Shown: in pieces, positions 14,201 through 29,200 of the stretch
Layout of the letters: every line of letters starts with the position of its first letter
Position numbering within the stretch: the stretch's first letter is position 1
From: Candidula unifasciata
Lineage: Eukaryota; Mollusca; Gastropoda; Stylommatophora; Geomitridae
Length of the DNA: 64,000 bases
NCBI GenBank assembly: GCA_905116865.2
Contig: CAJHNH020006212.1
Span: 67,001-131,000, forward strand
Reading direction: 5' to 3'
Made by a program: the position numbers and the translations under genes
The notes under the pieces: generated by a model
Told to the model about the DNA's origin: nothing
Database searches by the model: none
Seen by the model: only the letters and a program-made list of their open reading frames with translations

Positions 14201-17200
14201 TAGCACATGGGCTTTGGTAGCACATGGGCTTTGGTAACACAAGGGCTTCAGCTACACATTGGCTTAGGTAGCACATGGGCTTTGGTTACACATGGGATTC
14301 GGTTACACATGGGCTTCGGTTACACATAGGCTTCGGTTACACATGGGCTCAAGTCACACATGGGCTTCGGCAACACATAGGCTTTGGCAACACATAGGCT
14401 TTGGCAACACATAGGCTTCGGCAATACATGGGCTTCAGTAACACATGGGCTTCAGTAGCACATAGACTTTGGTAGCACATGGGCTTCGGTAGCACATGGG
14501 CTTCGGTAGCACATGAGCATCGGTAGCACATGGGCTTCGGCAACATATGGGCTTTGGCAAACATGGGCCTTGGCAACAAATGGGCTTCAGTAACACATGG
14601 ACTTCAGTAACACATGGGCTTCGGTAACACATGGGCTTCGGTAAAACATGGGCTTCTGTAAAACATGGGCTTCTGCAACAAATGGGCTTCAGTAAAATAT
14701 GGGTTTTGGTAATACATGGGCTTAAGTAACATATGGGTTTCGGTAAAACACAGGCTTCAGTAACACATAGGCTTCGGTAACACATGGGCTTCGGTAACAG
14801 ATTGGCTTCGGTAATACATGGGCTTCAGTAAAACATGGGCTTCGGTAACACATGGGCTTCGGTAACACATGGGCTTCGGTAACACATGGGCTTGAGTAAC
14901 ACATGGGCTCCGGTAAAACATGGGCTCCGGTAAAACATGGGCTTCGGTAACACATGGGCTTCGGTAACATATTGGCTTCAGTAATACATGGGCTTCGGTA
15001 ATACATGGGCTTCAGTAAAACATGGGCTTCAGTAAATCATGGGCTTCAGTAACACATGGGCTTTGGTAACACATGGGCTTTGGTAACACATGGGCTTCGG
15101 TAAAACATGGGCTTCGGTAACTTTGTGTGTTTCTAAGATAGTGTTATATTGTGCGATAGGGAGGCATGAAAATCACAGCCAACAACAATGACAAGTCAGA
15201 GTGACAAGACCTGCTTGTGTTAGGAGAAGTCTTCCATGAATCTACCTCAATTCCTGCGTCATTCATGTCCCATTTGCACAAATCGTTAGTCACTGGTTGA
15301 GGTTCCACTACATATTGGTCACCCTATAGCTGCAATCCTCTCAATATTGTAACAATATACACTTAGGTAACACACAAATGGTTATTACACAACAAACAAA
15401 TTTGAACAAGAAACCACTGTGAAATACAAATATCATTTTGCATAAGTGAGATTTAAAAAAAAAAAGGTTGCACTTACACCCAGATCTGCTTGAGTACATC
15501 AAGAACACCATTGTAGCTACGATGCTGATCCTGTAACCTTGACCTCAATACCTGATAGGGGTATGTGATTGTTGCGGCAAACATTTTGGACAGAGCGGCA
15601 AACGTGAGGTATTCTAGGGAACTCTACAGAGTCAAACAGAATGGAAATATATGTTAAATAAAAGTTTTAAGGGTTTCATCTGAAGCCTCCTCATGGTTAA
15701 AATGCAAAACAATAGTTTAGTAAAGTGACTCAATAGACTGCAGGCAACCTTCAACCTTAGTCTGCAGGCAACCTTTAACCTTAGTCTGTGGGCAAATTTT
15801 TACCTTCAACCTTAGTCTGCAGGCAACCTTTAACCTTCAACCTTCATCAGCAGGCAACCTTTAATCTTCAGCCTTAGTCTGCAGCCAATCTTCAACCTTA
15901 GTCTGCAGGCAACCTTCAACCTTAGTCTGCAGGCAACCTTCAACCTTAGACTGCAAGCAACCTACAGTCCCTTATTAGACTGCAGGCAACACTTCAACCT
16001 TAGTCTGCAGACAACCTTCAGTCCCTCATTAGACTGCAGACAACCTTCAGTCCCTCATTAGTCTGCAGGCAACACTTCAACCTTAGTCTGCAGGCAACCT
16101 TCAGTCCCTCATTAGACTGCAGGCAACCTTCAGTCCCTCATTAGACTGCAGGCAACCTTCAGTCCCTCATTAGACTGCAGGCAACCTTCAGTCCCTCATG
16201 AGACTGCAGGCAACCTTCAGTCCCTCATTAGACTGCAGGCAACCTTCAGTCCCTCATTAGACTGCAGGCAACCTTCAGTCCCTCATAAAACTGCACGCAA
16301 CCTTCAACCTTAGTCTGCATGCAACCTTCAGTCCCTCATTAGACTGCAGGCAACCTTCAGTCCCTCATGAGACTGCAGGCAACCTTCAGTCCCTCATGAG
16401 ACTGCAGGCAACCTTCAGTCCCTCATTAGACTGCAGGCAACCTTCAGTCCCTCATGAGACTGCAGGCAACCTTCAGTCCCTCATGAGACTGCAGGCAACC
16501 TTTAGTCCCTCATGAGACTGCAGGCAACCTTCAGTCCCACATTAGACTGCAGGCAACCTTCAGTCCCTCATTAGACTGCAGGCAACCTTCAGTCCCTCAT
16601 GAGACTGCAGGCAACCTTCAGTCCCTCATTAGACTGCAGGCAACTTTCAGTCCCTCATTAGACTGCAGGCAACCTTCAGTCCCTCATGAGACTGCAGGCA
16701 ACCTTCAGTCCCTCATTAGACTGCAGGCAACCTTCAGTCCCTCATTAGACTGCAGGCAACCTTCAGTCCCACATTTGACTGCAGGCAACCTTCAGTCCCT
16801 CATTAGACTACAGGCAACCTTCAGTCCCTCATAAGACTGCACGCAACCTTAGTCTGCATGCAACCTTAGTCTGCAGGCAACCTTCAGTCCCTCATTAGAC
16901 TGCAGGCAACCTTCAGTCCCTCATTAGACTGCAGGCAACCTTCAGTCCCTCATTAGACTGCAGGCAACCTTCAGTCCCTCATAAAACTGCACGCAACCTT
17001 CAACCTTAGTCTGCATGCAACCTTCAGTCCCTCATTAGACTGCAGGCAACCTTCAGTCCCTCATTAGTCTGCATGCAACCTTCAGTCCCTCATTAGACTG
17101 CAGGCAACCTTCAGTCCCTCATTAGACTGCAGGCAACCTTCAGTCCCTCATTAGACTGCAGGCAACCTTCAGTCCCTCATAAAACTGCACGCAACCTTCA

Positions 17201-20200
17201 ACCTTAGTCTGCATGCAACCTTCAGTCCCTCATTAGACTGCAGGCAACCTTCAGTCCCTCATTAGTCTGCATGCAACCTTCAGTCCCTCATTAGACTGCA
17301 GGCAACCTTCAGTCCCTCATTAGACTGCAGGCAACCTTCAGTCCCTCATTAGACTGCAGGCAACCTTCAGTCCCTCATTAGACTGCAGGCAACCTTCAGT
17401 CCCTAGGGACCATGCAGTTGTGGCGCTGGTTTTGGAAACGTCTGCTTTGACTGTAAGGTCCTATGCAGGAGTGGCAGCCACTGTCTCATAGACTACAAAG
17501 AAATGTTGATACTCTGTTTTATTGAGACTGCTTTTTCTCTCAGATGTCTTCTGTCGATAGCTTGCTGTGTTAGTCCTCTTGCAAAGTGTGATTTATTAAA
17601 CTTATTTTAAAACATTCAGAGGTATGAACCTAGCAGAAAATGAGAAAACAGCCAGCAGAAAATTTTTCAAAGTAGTTAAAAATATGAGAGCTACAACCCC
17701 TGAAATAATTAATGATTAGACAGGAAGGCCATTGATAGATCCACCCGAGATAGCAGAAAGATGGAATACTTCAATGAGCTCTTTAATCCTCTAGGAGATC
17801 ATCAGGAAAGAACAACTGAAGAGCACAGAGCAACAGTGTTAGAACCACACATACTAATGGATGAAATAGAAAAAGTCATTAAACAGTCTCCCAAATATAA
17901 AGCACCAGGAGCTGATAGATTACCAACAGAAATAATTCAAGCAGCAGGTGAAAGCAGCATCAGATGGCTTCACAGAATATTCAATGCAGCATGGGTACAA
18001 CAAACGGCCCCTATTGATTGGCAACATGCAATAGTTGTACCATTGTGGAAGAACAAAGGAAGCAAACGAGAATGCGGTCAATATCGAGTCATCTCTCTTT
18101 TAAGCCATGTTGGCAAAATGTATGCCAAGATAATAGAAACAAGACTGAGACCAGTGATAGAACCACAGCTGGCAGAAGAACAGAATGGATTTAGGAGAAA
18201 TAGAAGCTGCACAGAGGCAATCTTCAGACTTAAAGAGTTAATAGAAAAGAACATTGAATACAATAAGAACTTATTTGTGGCATTCGTAGACCAGGAGAAG
18301 GCATTTGACAGAGTCGACAGACAATTACTATGGAAAATAATGGTAAGATATGGAGTAAGCGAACACCTCATCGGAGTGTGCAAAAGTTTATACAGGGATT
18401 GTAGAAGTGTAGTTAGAATAAATCAGGGAACATCTCACCCTTTCACAGTGACATCTGGAGAAAGACAGGGGTGTGTCTTATCACCACTGCTGTTTATCCC
18501 CTACATCGACAGTATATGCAAGAATGCCAAGCCCATGAATGAAGATCTTAGTAAGATCAACGAATTACTCTTTGCAGATGACCAGGCCTTGATAGCAGAA
18601 ACAGCCATGAAATTGCAACAACATCTAACATCCATGAATGAAGAATGTAAAACAAATAATATGAGAATCAACACGGAAAAGACAGAAGTAATGTCAATAG
18701 GAAAAAAGAAGACAGATCTAAACATAGCAATAGAATACAAAGGCTTTAAACAGGCATCTGAGTTTAAATATCTGGGAACTACATTTACCGAAGATGGGAA
18801 ATTGGATAAAGAAATTGACATTAGATGCAGTAAAGCAAACCAAGTATTGGGACAGCTAGCCCCCCCTCTTACAGCATAAGACAATCCCAATCAGCACAAA
18901 GAGACATCTTATTCAAAGCATATTTATTCCAACTCTGTGCTACCAGTGCCAGACATGGTCACTCACATCAAACCATAAAAGAAAATTAGTAACCACGAAA
19001 ATAAGATGTCTGAGAAGGGCTGTAGGAGTGACCATAAGAGATAAGATCAGGAATGAGATCATAAGAGAACAAGTCGGCACAGAACCAATTCTGGATTACA
19101 TACAAAGACAGCAAGTGAAATGGTTTGCCAACTTAGAGAGAATGCCTTGTGACACCATACCATACAAAGCATACATGGAAAGAGAAGAAGGACGTAGAGC
19201 ACGGGGTAGACCAAGAACAAGATGGAAGGATAACATCAGAGAAACTCTACAACAGCACGATGGCCTATGGTCGAGGCAGCCAGAAGAGCTAGAAACAGAA
19301 CCTTATATCTCCCTCGACACCCACAGCGGTAAAAGAGGAAGTGAAGAAGAAGAAGAAGAAGAAGAGGTATGAACAATGAAGAAATAAATAGTCTATTTTT
19401 CTTTTTGTTTAGCCGGGAACATAACTGTCTTGTGTAAACAGCGATACAAGTGGAAGATAACATCAAGAGATGGACCAATGGTAGTCTCAGTGGGTGTACC
19501 ACCAAGTCAAGAGACATAGTATAGTGCAGATCCACACCAACCAACCCATGTTTGGGAACAGCACAGACTGATTTACAGTTGTTTTTTGTGGTTGTGTTTT
19601 AATGGTAATTTGATAAAAATTGAACTGTAGATGCTATAGGCATGTCTTTTGTGTCCCATTTCTGACACAGGAACATGTTATGTCTTCTACTTCTTCTTTT
19701 TAACATTTACCGGCTGTAAACTCTGGGGCGAAAAGTTCTGGCTGTTCGTCCACTTCTGGACTCTAGTCCTGTTCCAGGTTCCAGAACCTGATTATTGTGT
19801 GCATATCTGTTTTACAAATCTTACGCACATGTATGCAGTCTGTTGGTTCCTTGCTTCTCAGGTTTGATACACAGCAACTTCAAAGGAAGCTCCCAATGAG
19901 CTGAATCTTATGACATGCTTTTAGGTTTATTCTTGTTTTCACCACAATGGGGCCCCAGAATACACACGGAGAATTTCTTCTAATTGAAAGACAACCACTA
20001 TTTATTATATGTGTAAAAAAAACTGTTTTGCAACAACAACAATAAAAACAAGTCAAAGCGTGAAGGATGAGGACTGGTACATCTTCACAGGCTGATTATC
20101 ATAAACACAGAACACTCATAGATACAGAACAGCAGAGACAAATAAGTGCACACTGACCAGTCGAGTGTCCAATGGCTGGTTTCTGTGTCTGCTGTACAAA

Positions 20201-23200
20201 GTTTTTAACTCTTCGTATGCCATAAACTGAAGAGCACCATGGGAGATGCCGAAAATTCCTGGCAAGAAACCCTGTTTGACAATAAAAATGGTGGTGGGAC
20301 ATTTTGTTTAAGACAGTATCAAGTTACAGTCACCTAATATTTCCTGTCAGCAAGGAAAGTGGGAAGTGTCGTGTAAGATAAAGATTATTTTAATGAATAC
20401 ATGAATCAATCAACCAATCAATCAAGAATCGATATCACTGCACTTAGGACATCCCATATGTGCTCCATCCCCTTCCTCAGTAGTTAACAAAGAGTTCCAA
20501 TTCTGTCAGTGCAAGCTGTAACCTCATTTAAAATTTACTTTTTTGTCCCCCATGGGGTACAAAATCATCCAGACGCTCTGCTCATTTTCACCCTCTACGT
20601 ATCTCTCCGCTGGCCAAAGCAGATATTTTATATATTTAATGTATTTGGCATATATTTATATTGTCAGTAAGACACAGACTATCTCTCCGCTGGCCAAAGC
20701 AGATATTTTATATATTTAATGTATTTGGCATATATTTATATTGTCAGTAAGACACAGACTATCTCTTCGCTGGCCAAAGCAGATATTTTATATATTTAAT
20801 GTATTTGGCATATATTTATATTGTCAGTAAGACACAGACTATCTCTTCGCTGGCCAAAGCAGATATTTTATATATTTAATGTATTTGGCATATATTTATA
20901 TTGTCAGTAAGACACAGACTATCTCTTCGCTGGGCAAAGCAGAAATAATTTTATTTATTTTATTTATATGCCATATATTTCTATTGACAGTAAGACACAC
21001 AGACATAGTGACAAAAACATTTATACAGAACTTTATTTTCAAAGGATAACAAATATAGCAAGCTAGTCTATTTAGCATTCATTTTTACCTCATACTTTTC
21101 GTTCATTGTTTAATTCATACATCTTTTAATAATGCTATAGACAGATGAGCGAGCAAGTGAGTAGTGAAATTTGTAGACAGAGTAAGACATAAATATAATT
21201 GAAATCCACATAAATGAAAGATAGGCAGAAACATACAATTAGACTTGAGTTACACATACCGAAACTGTTGGACATCATGAAGAAGGCAGAGATGGAAGAA
21301 AACAGACCAACATAAGGACATACAGCAGACAAACAGAGACAGGAGTATTTATAAATATAAAAGCAAACATTTAATCATTAGCACGCATAAATAGTTGCAT
21401 ATATACTCCTTTTCTAAGACTGTAACAATATTGCCCCCTTTTCATTTATTCAATTTTGCATCTCCTATGGAGACCTGACCTCCGACCCCCCCAAACAAGC
21501 ATATATTAAAAGGTGATTGGCCAAGAGGTGCAGATATCGCCCTCTGACTGTAAATTAAAATACAACGTGCCATCAGTTCTTTTAAGAGCAAAAAAATAAG
21601 TAGGCATTATACGACTTCTATGTTATACATCCCTGAATCTGCAACTTACCCTATACAATCCTCGAATTCCTTCCTTCCGATAGACACCAATCAAAGTTTC
21701 CCACATCCCCACAAACTGTACATTGCCCGGATTTCCATAATGTAAGCACATTCGGGTCTTCGACACCCATATAGGGTTGGTTAAAGTCAAAGTTGCCAAT
21801 CCTGTTATAAATAAAAGATATGAGTTCAATTACAACAAGCTGGTTAGGGTTTTTATTTTTTTTATTTTGAGATTTACAAATCTTTGGTACATGATATTTT
21901 GCTAATCTTTGGTACATGATATTTTGCTAATCTTTGGTACATGATATTTTGCTAATCTTTGGTACATGATATTTTGCTAATCTTTGGTACATGATATTTT
22001 GCTAATCTTTGGTACATGATATTTTGCTAATCTTTGGTACATGATATTTTGCTAATCTTTGGTACATGATATTTTGCTAATCTTTGGTACATGATATTTT
22101 GCTAAGCGTCTATTCTGGTATAGGAGCTGACACTCAGGTCTTCACTGATGCAACACATCTAGCCTAGTAGGGTTACTTCTGTAGGCCAGATTTCCATTCA
22201 TACTGGCCAAATGAGGGCAGCAATTTGCTGGTGTCTGTTTAACATGGTAATGCCACCAAGCTGTGATCTACAATTTCATGTTTTTTCCTAGTCATCTTCA
22301 GCTTATTCTTGCAACGGTTTAAATTTTTCACCCTGCAAGCTCTAACAAACAAAAAATTTCTTTTACACAGGTCACTAATAAATTCGTTTAACATTTACTT
22401 ATTCATATTTTAACATTATTTTTCTAAATGTATAAAGATATATGAAAGGAGTAATCACTAAACATTGAACTTTGCAAAGCAATCAATGTAATCCATTCAT
22501 GGCCTAAAAAACACATGTATCGGGTGAACCATGCCATGACCCCATGACCTTTACCATTGAGAGAAAATTTGATATCATCTTGCCTTTTAGAAAATCCTTT
22601 AACACAAATGAAAACCCCTCTAAATGCTATTGTTAATTAATTTATTCATAACCCACTTCCTTCCTTAGTGAGTCTTCGCTGACTGGGACAAAATATGACT
22701 TCTTGGAGTGAAAAGGTTAAAGAGGTTCTTTGTAGTCCCTAGACGTTCACCTGTTGGTGTCAACTTCCTTCCTAAGTGAGTCTTCTTTAACTGGGACTAA
22801 ATATGACTTGCAGGACAGACTCTGAGTGACCACTATGAATGCTAAAATCACACACACACACACACATGCACACACACATGCACACACACACTCACACAAA
22901 CACACACACTCACTTACACACACACTCACTCACACACACACACACTCACACTCTCTCTCACACACACACACATTCACTCACACACACTCTCTCTCTCTCA
23001 CACTCACATACATACATACATACATACATACATGGCATTATAGAGGGCATTACAAACAGATAACTACGGAATGGAAGATTCAGGATGCTTAAAGAACAGC
23101 TCAAATAATTACACACTTAATTATTATGATAATCTGTAGTAAGAAACAGATAAATGTTTTTTTCCCTGTCTCCATGTGGGTTCTGGAGTCCCACTGTGGG

Positions 23201-26200
23201 GGGAAACAAGAAAACACCCACTGTCTGCCCTAAAGCATGTCGTAAGAGTCGACTAATTGGGAGCTTCCTTCATAGTCGGAGTACATCTGCCTGAGAGGCA
23301 AGGAACTAACAGTCTGCATGCAAATGGGTCAGACCTGTGAAATGGATTACAGTGCAAAAGTGGACAAAGAATCGGAAGTTTCCACCGGAGTTTAAAGCCG
23401 GTGAACGTGAAGAAGAAGATTTCCACCGTACACATGAGTTTGAAAAATCAAAATGGGGGAGGCGGTAGCATACCTGCCAGACTGGCAATCATCATGTGTC
23501 TGCCAGGTCCAAGGTTCTTTGTTGTGTCTCCTCCTTGCATCCATGTTTTTGTTGTGTTGTAACTGGGAAAACAATGTTGGGAAATAATGAATCTTTGGCT
23601 GATGCATATTTCTACAACTTTCTTTGGTATTTTAAAAATTATTTTCAGCTCATTTTTACAGAATGCAAAAATTACGTACGGAAACAAATGTTCATATTCC
23701 ATTTTTTTTAGGAAAGCCTCTACATCAGCCTCACACACATATACATTAAAGCCTCTATATCAGCCTCACACACATATACATTAAAGCCTCTACATCAGTC
23801 TCACACACATACATTAAAGCCTCTACATCAGTCACACACATACATTAAAGCCTCTATATCAGCCTCACACACATACATTAAAGCCTCTACATCAGTCACA
23901 CACATACATTAAAGCCTCTACATCAGTCTCACACACATACATTAAAGCCTCTATATCAGCCTCACACACATACATTAAAGCCTCTACATCAGCCTCACAC
24001 ACATATACATTAAAGTCTCTACATCAGCCTCACACACATATACATTAAAGCCTCTACATCAACCTCACACACATACATTAAAGCTTCTACATCAACCTCA
24101 CACATATACATTAAAGCCTCTACATCAACCTCACACATATACATTAAAGCCTCTACATCAGCCTCACACATATACATTAAAGCCTCTATATCAGCCTCAC
24201 ACACATACATTAAAGCCTCTACATCAGTCTCACACACATATACATTAAAGCTTCTACATCAGTCTCTCACACACATACATTAAAGCCTTTATATCAGCCT
24301 CACACACATACATTAAAGCATCTACATCAGCCCCACTCACATACATTAAAGCCTCTACATCAGCCTCACACACATACATTAAAGTCTCTAATCAGCCTCA
24401 CACACATACATTAAAGCCTCTACATCAGCCTCACACACATATACATTAAAGCCTCTACATCAGCCTCACACACATACATTAAAGCATCTATATCAGCCTC
24501 ACACACATATACATTATAATCAGTAGTGCACAAGCATTTCTAACTAACCAAACAACTCTAAACAAGCAGATTCAAAACTGCATCTGCACAATGCAAGCTT
24601 AGAAACCAGCCATGTAGTTATTGCATAGGGAAAAGTAATATCACCCTCCATGGGTGAAATAAAAGTCAAAAACGTTTTTTTTTTAAGTGTTTAAAACAAT
24701 TAATGCTAATACTTGCAACAACTACTTACAAGAAGAAATAGAAGCCCCAAGAAAGTCCTGCCCCAGTGACATTTGGAGTCACTCCCCGGTACAATCCCTT
24801 CCAACCATCAGTTTGCACTATTGCACGAAACGCATGTATAACACCGTTGTAGTGGGGGCGGGCAATCACCTTCTTGCCAGGTCCTTCATCAACTAAAATA
24901 CAAAAAAATAAGTTATATTTTGTAATAAACAAGTTAATTATCTCACTGGGCCCTCTTGTACCTTGTGGTGTTGAGTTAACATACAACCAGTGTCACAGGC
25001 ACAAAGGTATTAATATTCACTGTGCTAACAATGTTAGACTTGGATAAATACAAAAAGGGACAAGTAATACCTATGTTCTTCTTCTTCAGCATTCCGAGCC
25101 TTTGAGGTTCATTGCTGCAGATATCACTCGCCTGCACTCATCTCTCTGTTGTATGTCGTGCCTGAGTGAACATGTTGTGACTGTTTTGTTTTTTTGTCTG
25201 TGTATGTGTGCTACATCTGTGCATATGTGGTCTGTCTGTGACAGTGTGTAGGCCTGTGTATGTTTTATCGGTGTGTGTCTGTGAAAGAACGTATGCCTGT
25301 GTATGTTTTACCAGTGTGTATTTTGTGCCGGTGTGTACATGTTGTGACTGTGTGTGTTTGTCTGTGTATGTGTGCTTGGTCTGTCTGTGTGTATGTGTTC
25401 TGTCTGTGAGAGTACATATGCCTGTGTATGTTGCATCAGTTAGTATGTTGTGTCTTGTGAACGTGTGACTGTTCTTTATTGTTGTTTGTCTGTATGTTTG
25501 GGTCTGTGTGTGTTGTGTCTGTGTGTATGTATTGTGTCTATGCCTGATTATGTTGTGTATGTGTTCTCAATGTGTGCACCTCTGTGTGTGTAAGGGTGTT
25601 GTACATGTGTGTGTGCCCGTGAGTGCCTGCGATGTATTTTTACACATATATTCGAAGGTATGCATTTGTCCTCCATGCCTTTGTATTTTTTAATTTACAT
25701 TTATCCAATGAATTTTGATATATCACCATAACAGCTTGATACATAAAATGCAACTGCCGTAAGAAAGATAAATGCTAGGAGGGGTTAAATGTGAGATAGG
25801 CCTGAGTGCCCAATTTGTAACCCTTTGGAAATTAAGTTTGTTCATTCATCTCTGACTGGCTTTCTCTTTCCAACTGGTGACTCAAAATGTTTGGAGGTCT
25901 TCTTTTTCCATGGAGCATAGGCCCTCAACCAACCCATGTTCTGTCCATTGTTTAAAGTTACTTTACTCTCTAGCTGCCTTCTCCATGTCGTTTTGGTCTG
26001 CATTTATGTCTATGTCCTTGTGGTCTGCATTTATGTCTATGTCCTTGTGGTCTGCATTTATGTCTATGTCCTTGTGGTCTGCATTTATGTCTATGTCCTT
26101 GTGGTCTGCATTTATGTCCATGTCCTTGTGGTCTGCATTTATGTCCATGTCCTTGTGGTCTGCATTTATGTCTATGTCTCTGTAGGTTCTAGTGCAAAGA

Positions 26201-29200
26201 CATTCTCTCATAAGGAGAATATTTATGAAACTGGCTGATTTTCTAACATTAGGAATATTATGTATATGTGGGGGTGACAGAAACTATATTGTTCGAATGA
26301 GTTTTCTGTGTTTTATTTTTAGACTGACATAACTGAGCTTCTGTGTGACAGTACTTGGTAGTACTGTCTCTGTTATCAGAGAACGCTGGACAGCGTAACC
26401 AGACCTGTCATTCCATACTGTGCCATCAACTTTCCACGGAGAAGCACACAGGGGAGGAAACTAACCTTACTTATTCTAGGACGAGGAAATGGAATCTGAA
26501 AACAGTTATGGCAGTACATACTTGACCCACAGCCTCGGTTGACACTAGTTCTATGAGGGAAGCTTTGATAGACAGACAGGCAGGACATTGCTCTTCTAAT
26601 CCGACAGCTTCTGCAGACACTTTTCTTTTTGAGTAATCAAGGCAGGCCGAGGAGGGATCATGCTACATGGTCAACAGCCGGCTTCTCTCAAATAATGGCT
26701 TGGTTTTGTATTCTGGAGATGATATATTCCATCCCTGGTCTTAAATTTGACTGAGGCCACTATTCCGGCCAGGACCTTCCCAGTGCTTCCTCGGGGAAGG
26801 GAAGAAGAGCGGGGGGGGGTTTAAACACTGATCTAGAGAGTGAAATGAGTGAGACGATGTTTTGAAAAGTTCTTCTTGCTCAAGTTACTGTAAGCATGCT
26901 GACTGTTTGCTTTGAATCTGTCTTTCTTTTCATATTCTACAAAAAGGACAAAATGAAAACTAATAAATTCTTTACGTTAAAAAAAAAAATCTTACAAGAG
27001 TATTATTATTTACAGGTTTCATGCCAGATTTCAACAATTTACACAGGACAGTTATGGAGTTACAGATTTTTAAAGCTGGCATGACTTAGTGGAACAGACT
27101 GTAAGAAGGCAGTGGGTCTATCCGCCATAAACACACACAATGGGAACCAATTTTTAAAGGGTTAGGAAATTATAGGGAAGAGAAAAAGTTGGTAAGAAAA
27201 AACAAACAGTTTATGTTAGCTTTACAAAATCGATCACAATAAACAAACAAAGGACGTTGCAGCGATTAACCTTCATCAGCACATAAAGAACAACTCAGTA
27301 CACATACACAAATATGCTCTAACTATGAAGTGACTACATGGGACTAATGTACACAATAAATAATACTCATCTGTGTTCCTGGCGAAAAACTTTCCTCAAG
27401 AGGATGTCAAGGAAAGGTCCTGGCCTATTTATCACCAACGCAAGGACGGGGAGCAAAAAACGGGTTCACTATAACTAGGAAATAGACGGAGTAGACGCCC
27501 ACACTGAGTGTCTAAAGAGGGAGGGAGGGGTTGGCCAATAAGGCGTAATCCGGGTTGGGTCGTGGGGATGACATTGGTCGATCCCATGGAATTAAAGTGG
27601 TGCCTGTGCTAACGAACAAGTACCAACAGACATGCAGGCAGGCTGGCAGACAAGCATGCTGATAGATATACAGATAGATAGATAGATGGATAGATAGATA
27701 TATAGACAGACAGACAGATAGATAGATGGATAGATAGATATATAGACAGACAGACAGACAGATCGTTGATGGTGGGGTGAATGGGTGAGTGTGGTGGGAT
27801 AGATGGGCGGGTAGACAAATAGATGGAATGATGGATGGCTATACCCGTGGATGGATGGAAAGTATAATGGATGGATGGGTCAGCCTATATGTGTGCCAGT
27901 ACATGAAATCAGGTAAAAACAAGGGTCTCAAGACACGATGCTTCTCTCTTACTGTCAGCTATGAAATAGAGACAGTGAGGGTGATTGTTATACAAAGTAT
28001 CAGTCAAACCGAGCACAGAACTAGTAAAAACCAGAATGGGCTCCCCTCGGAACTTCTACCCCCGCAGTATTGTGGCCTGAAATATCCGTTCGGGGCGCAG
28101 TACAATTAAAAATACGGACTTGGAGTTCCCGCTGAGGAACAAATTGTGGCAAAACTAGGAGTACCTTACAATGTCACGAGGCGCAACATTGCAGACAATA
28201 GTAGCAGACGATAAAAGCGACCGGTGACAATGTCGAGCGTTTTCTGCAGACGATAAAAGCGACCGTTGAAAATTTCGAGACATTACATACGATGAAAGCG
28301 ATATGGTGGGTAGACCACGCGCTCCCACGCAGAATAGCAATACTGTTCTTCCGATTGAGGATTTAGCAGCGGTAGATGTCAGACTTTTCGGCATGCGCAA
28401 AACGCGATTAAACTCACGGCTGAGTGTATCCACAACGCCGCTACGCGCATCGCGGATGGGGGGCTAAACTAGGTGCCTGGGACTCACGAGCAAAGTAACT
28501 GGAGGAAGTTGCAGGAGATGCGGTAGCTGCCGCTCGTGAGTCCCAGCCATCTAGTTTCGCCCCTATCCGCGCCGCGCGTAGCGGCGCGGAGGATACGGTC
28601 GGCGGTGAGGCATAGTTACAGAATCAGGTCCGCAAGTAACATATCGCTGAGACCCTGTTGGAGCATTTGTCGTTTTTCCGAGCTGATCCTAGATTTGCCG
28701 CAATTTGTTCATCAGCAGAAAGTTCGACAATGGAAAGTGTCAACGGTCGCTATTATTATCGTCTGCTACTATCATCTGCAGTGTTGCGTCTCTTAGAATT
28801 GTCAGGTAATCAGAAACAAAAAGAAACAGGGCCGCAAGTAACATATCGCTGAGACCCTGTTAGAGCATTTGTTTCGTTATAAGGAGCCGGCATATTTTTA
28901 ATTGGACTGCGCCCCGAACGGATATTTCAGGCCGCAATACTGCGGGGGTAGAAGTTCGGAGGAGAGCTCCAGAATGTAAGGGAGCAATAGAAAAATTGTT
29001 TGGGTAGATGGTGGGGTGAGTTAGAGGGTAGTGAGTTAGAGGGTAGTGAGATAAACGGGTGGGTAGATGAATGGATGGGTAAAGGATGGTTATGTTAGTG
29101 GATGAATGAAACTGTTAATAAATAAAATCGGGTAAACACAAGGGTCTCGTGATAAAATGCTTCTCTCTTAAATAAGTATTAACTATTGAATGGAACGATC

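Noticed and set aside
13883..15006. Repeat proteins rich in [16 protein letters not shown] on the minus strand
   Set aside because: 17-bp minisatellite read in rotating frames; many copies contain stops.
15735..17403. CRISPR array
   Set aside because: The units are contiguous with no unique spacers, and the DNA is eukaryotic. The same holds for the other arrays.
17761..18879. Intact reverse transcriptase gene
   Set aside because: The palm motifs are complete, but the element lacks its endonuclease half and has frameshifts at both ends, so it is a dead LINE copy rather than a functional gene or a viral polymerase.
25208..26238. Hydrophobic or cysteine-rich membrane-like proteins
   Set aside because: TG-rich low complexity and a 27-bp tandem repeat, each open in several frames.
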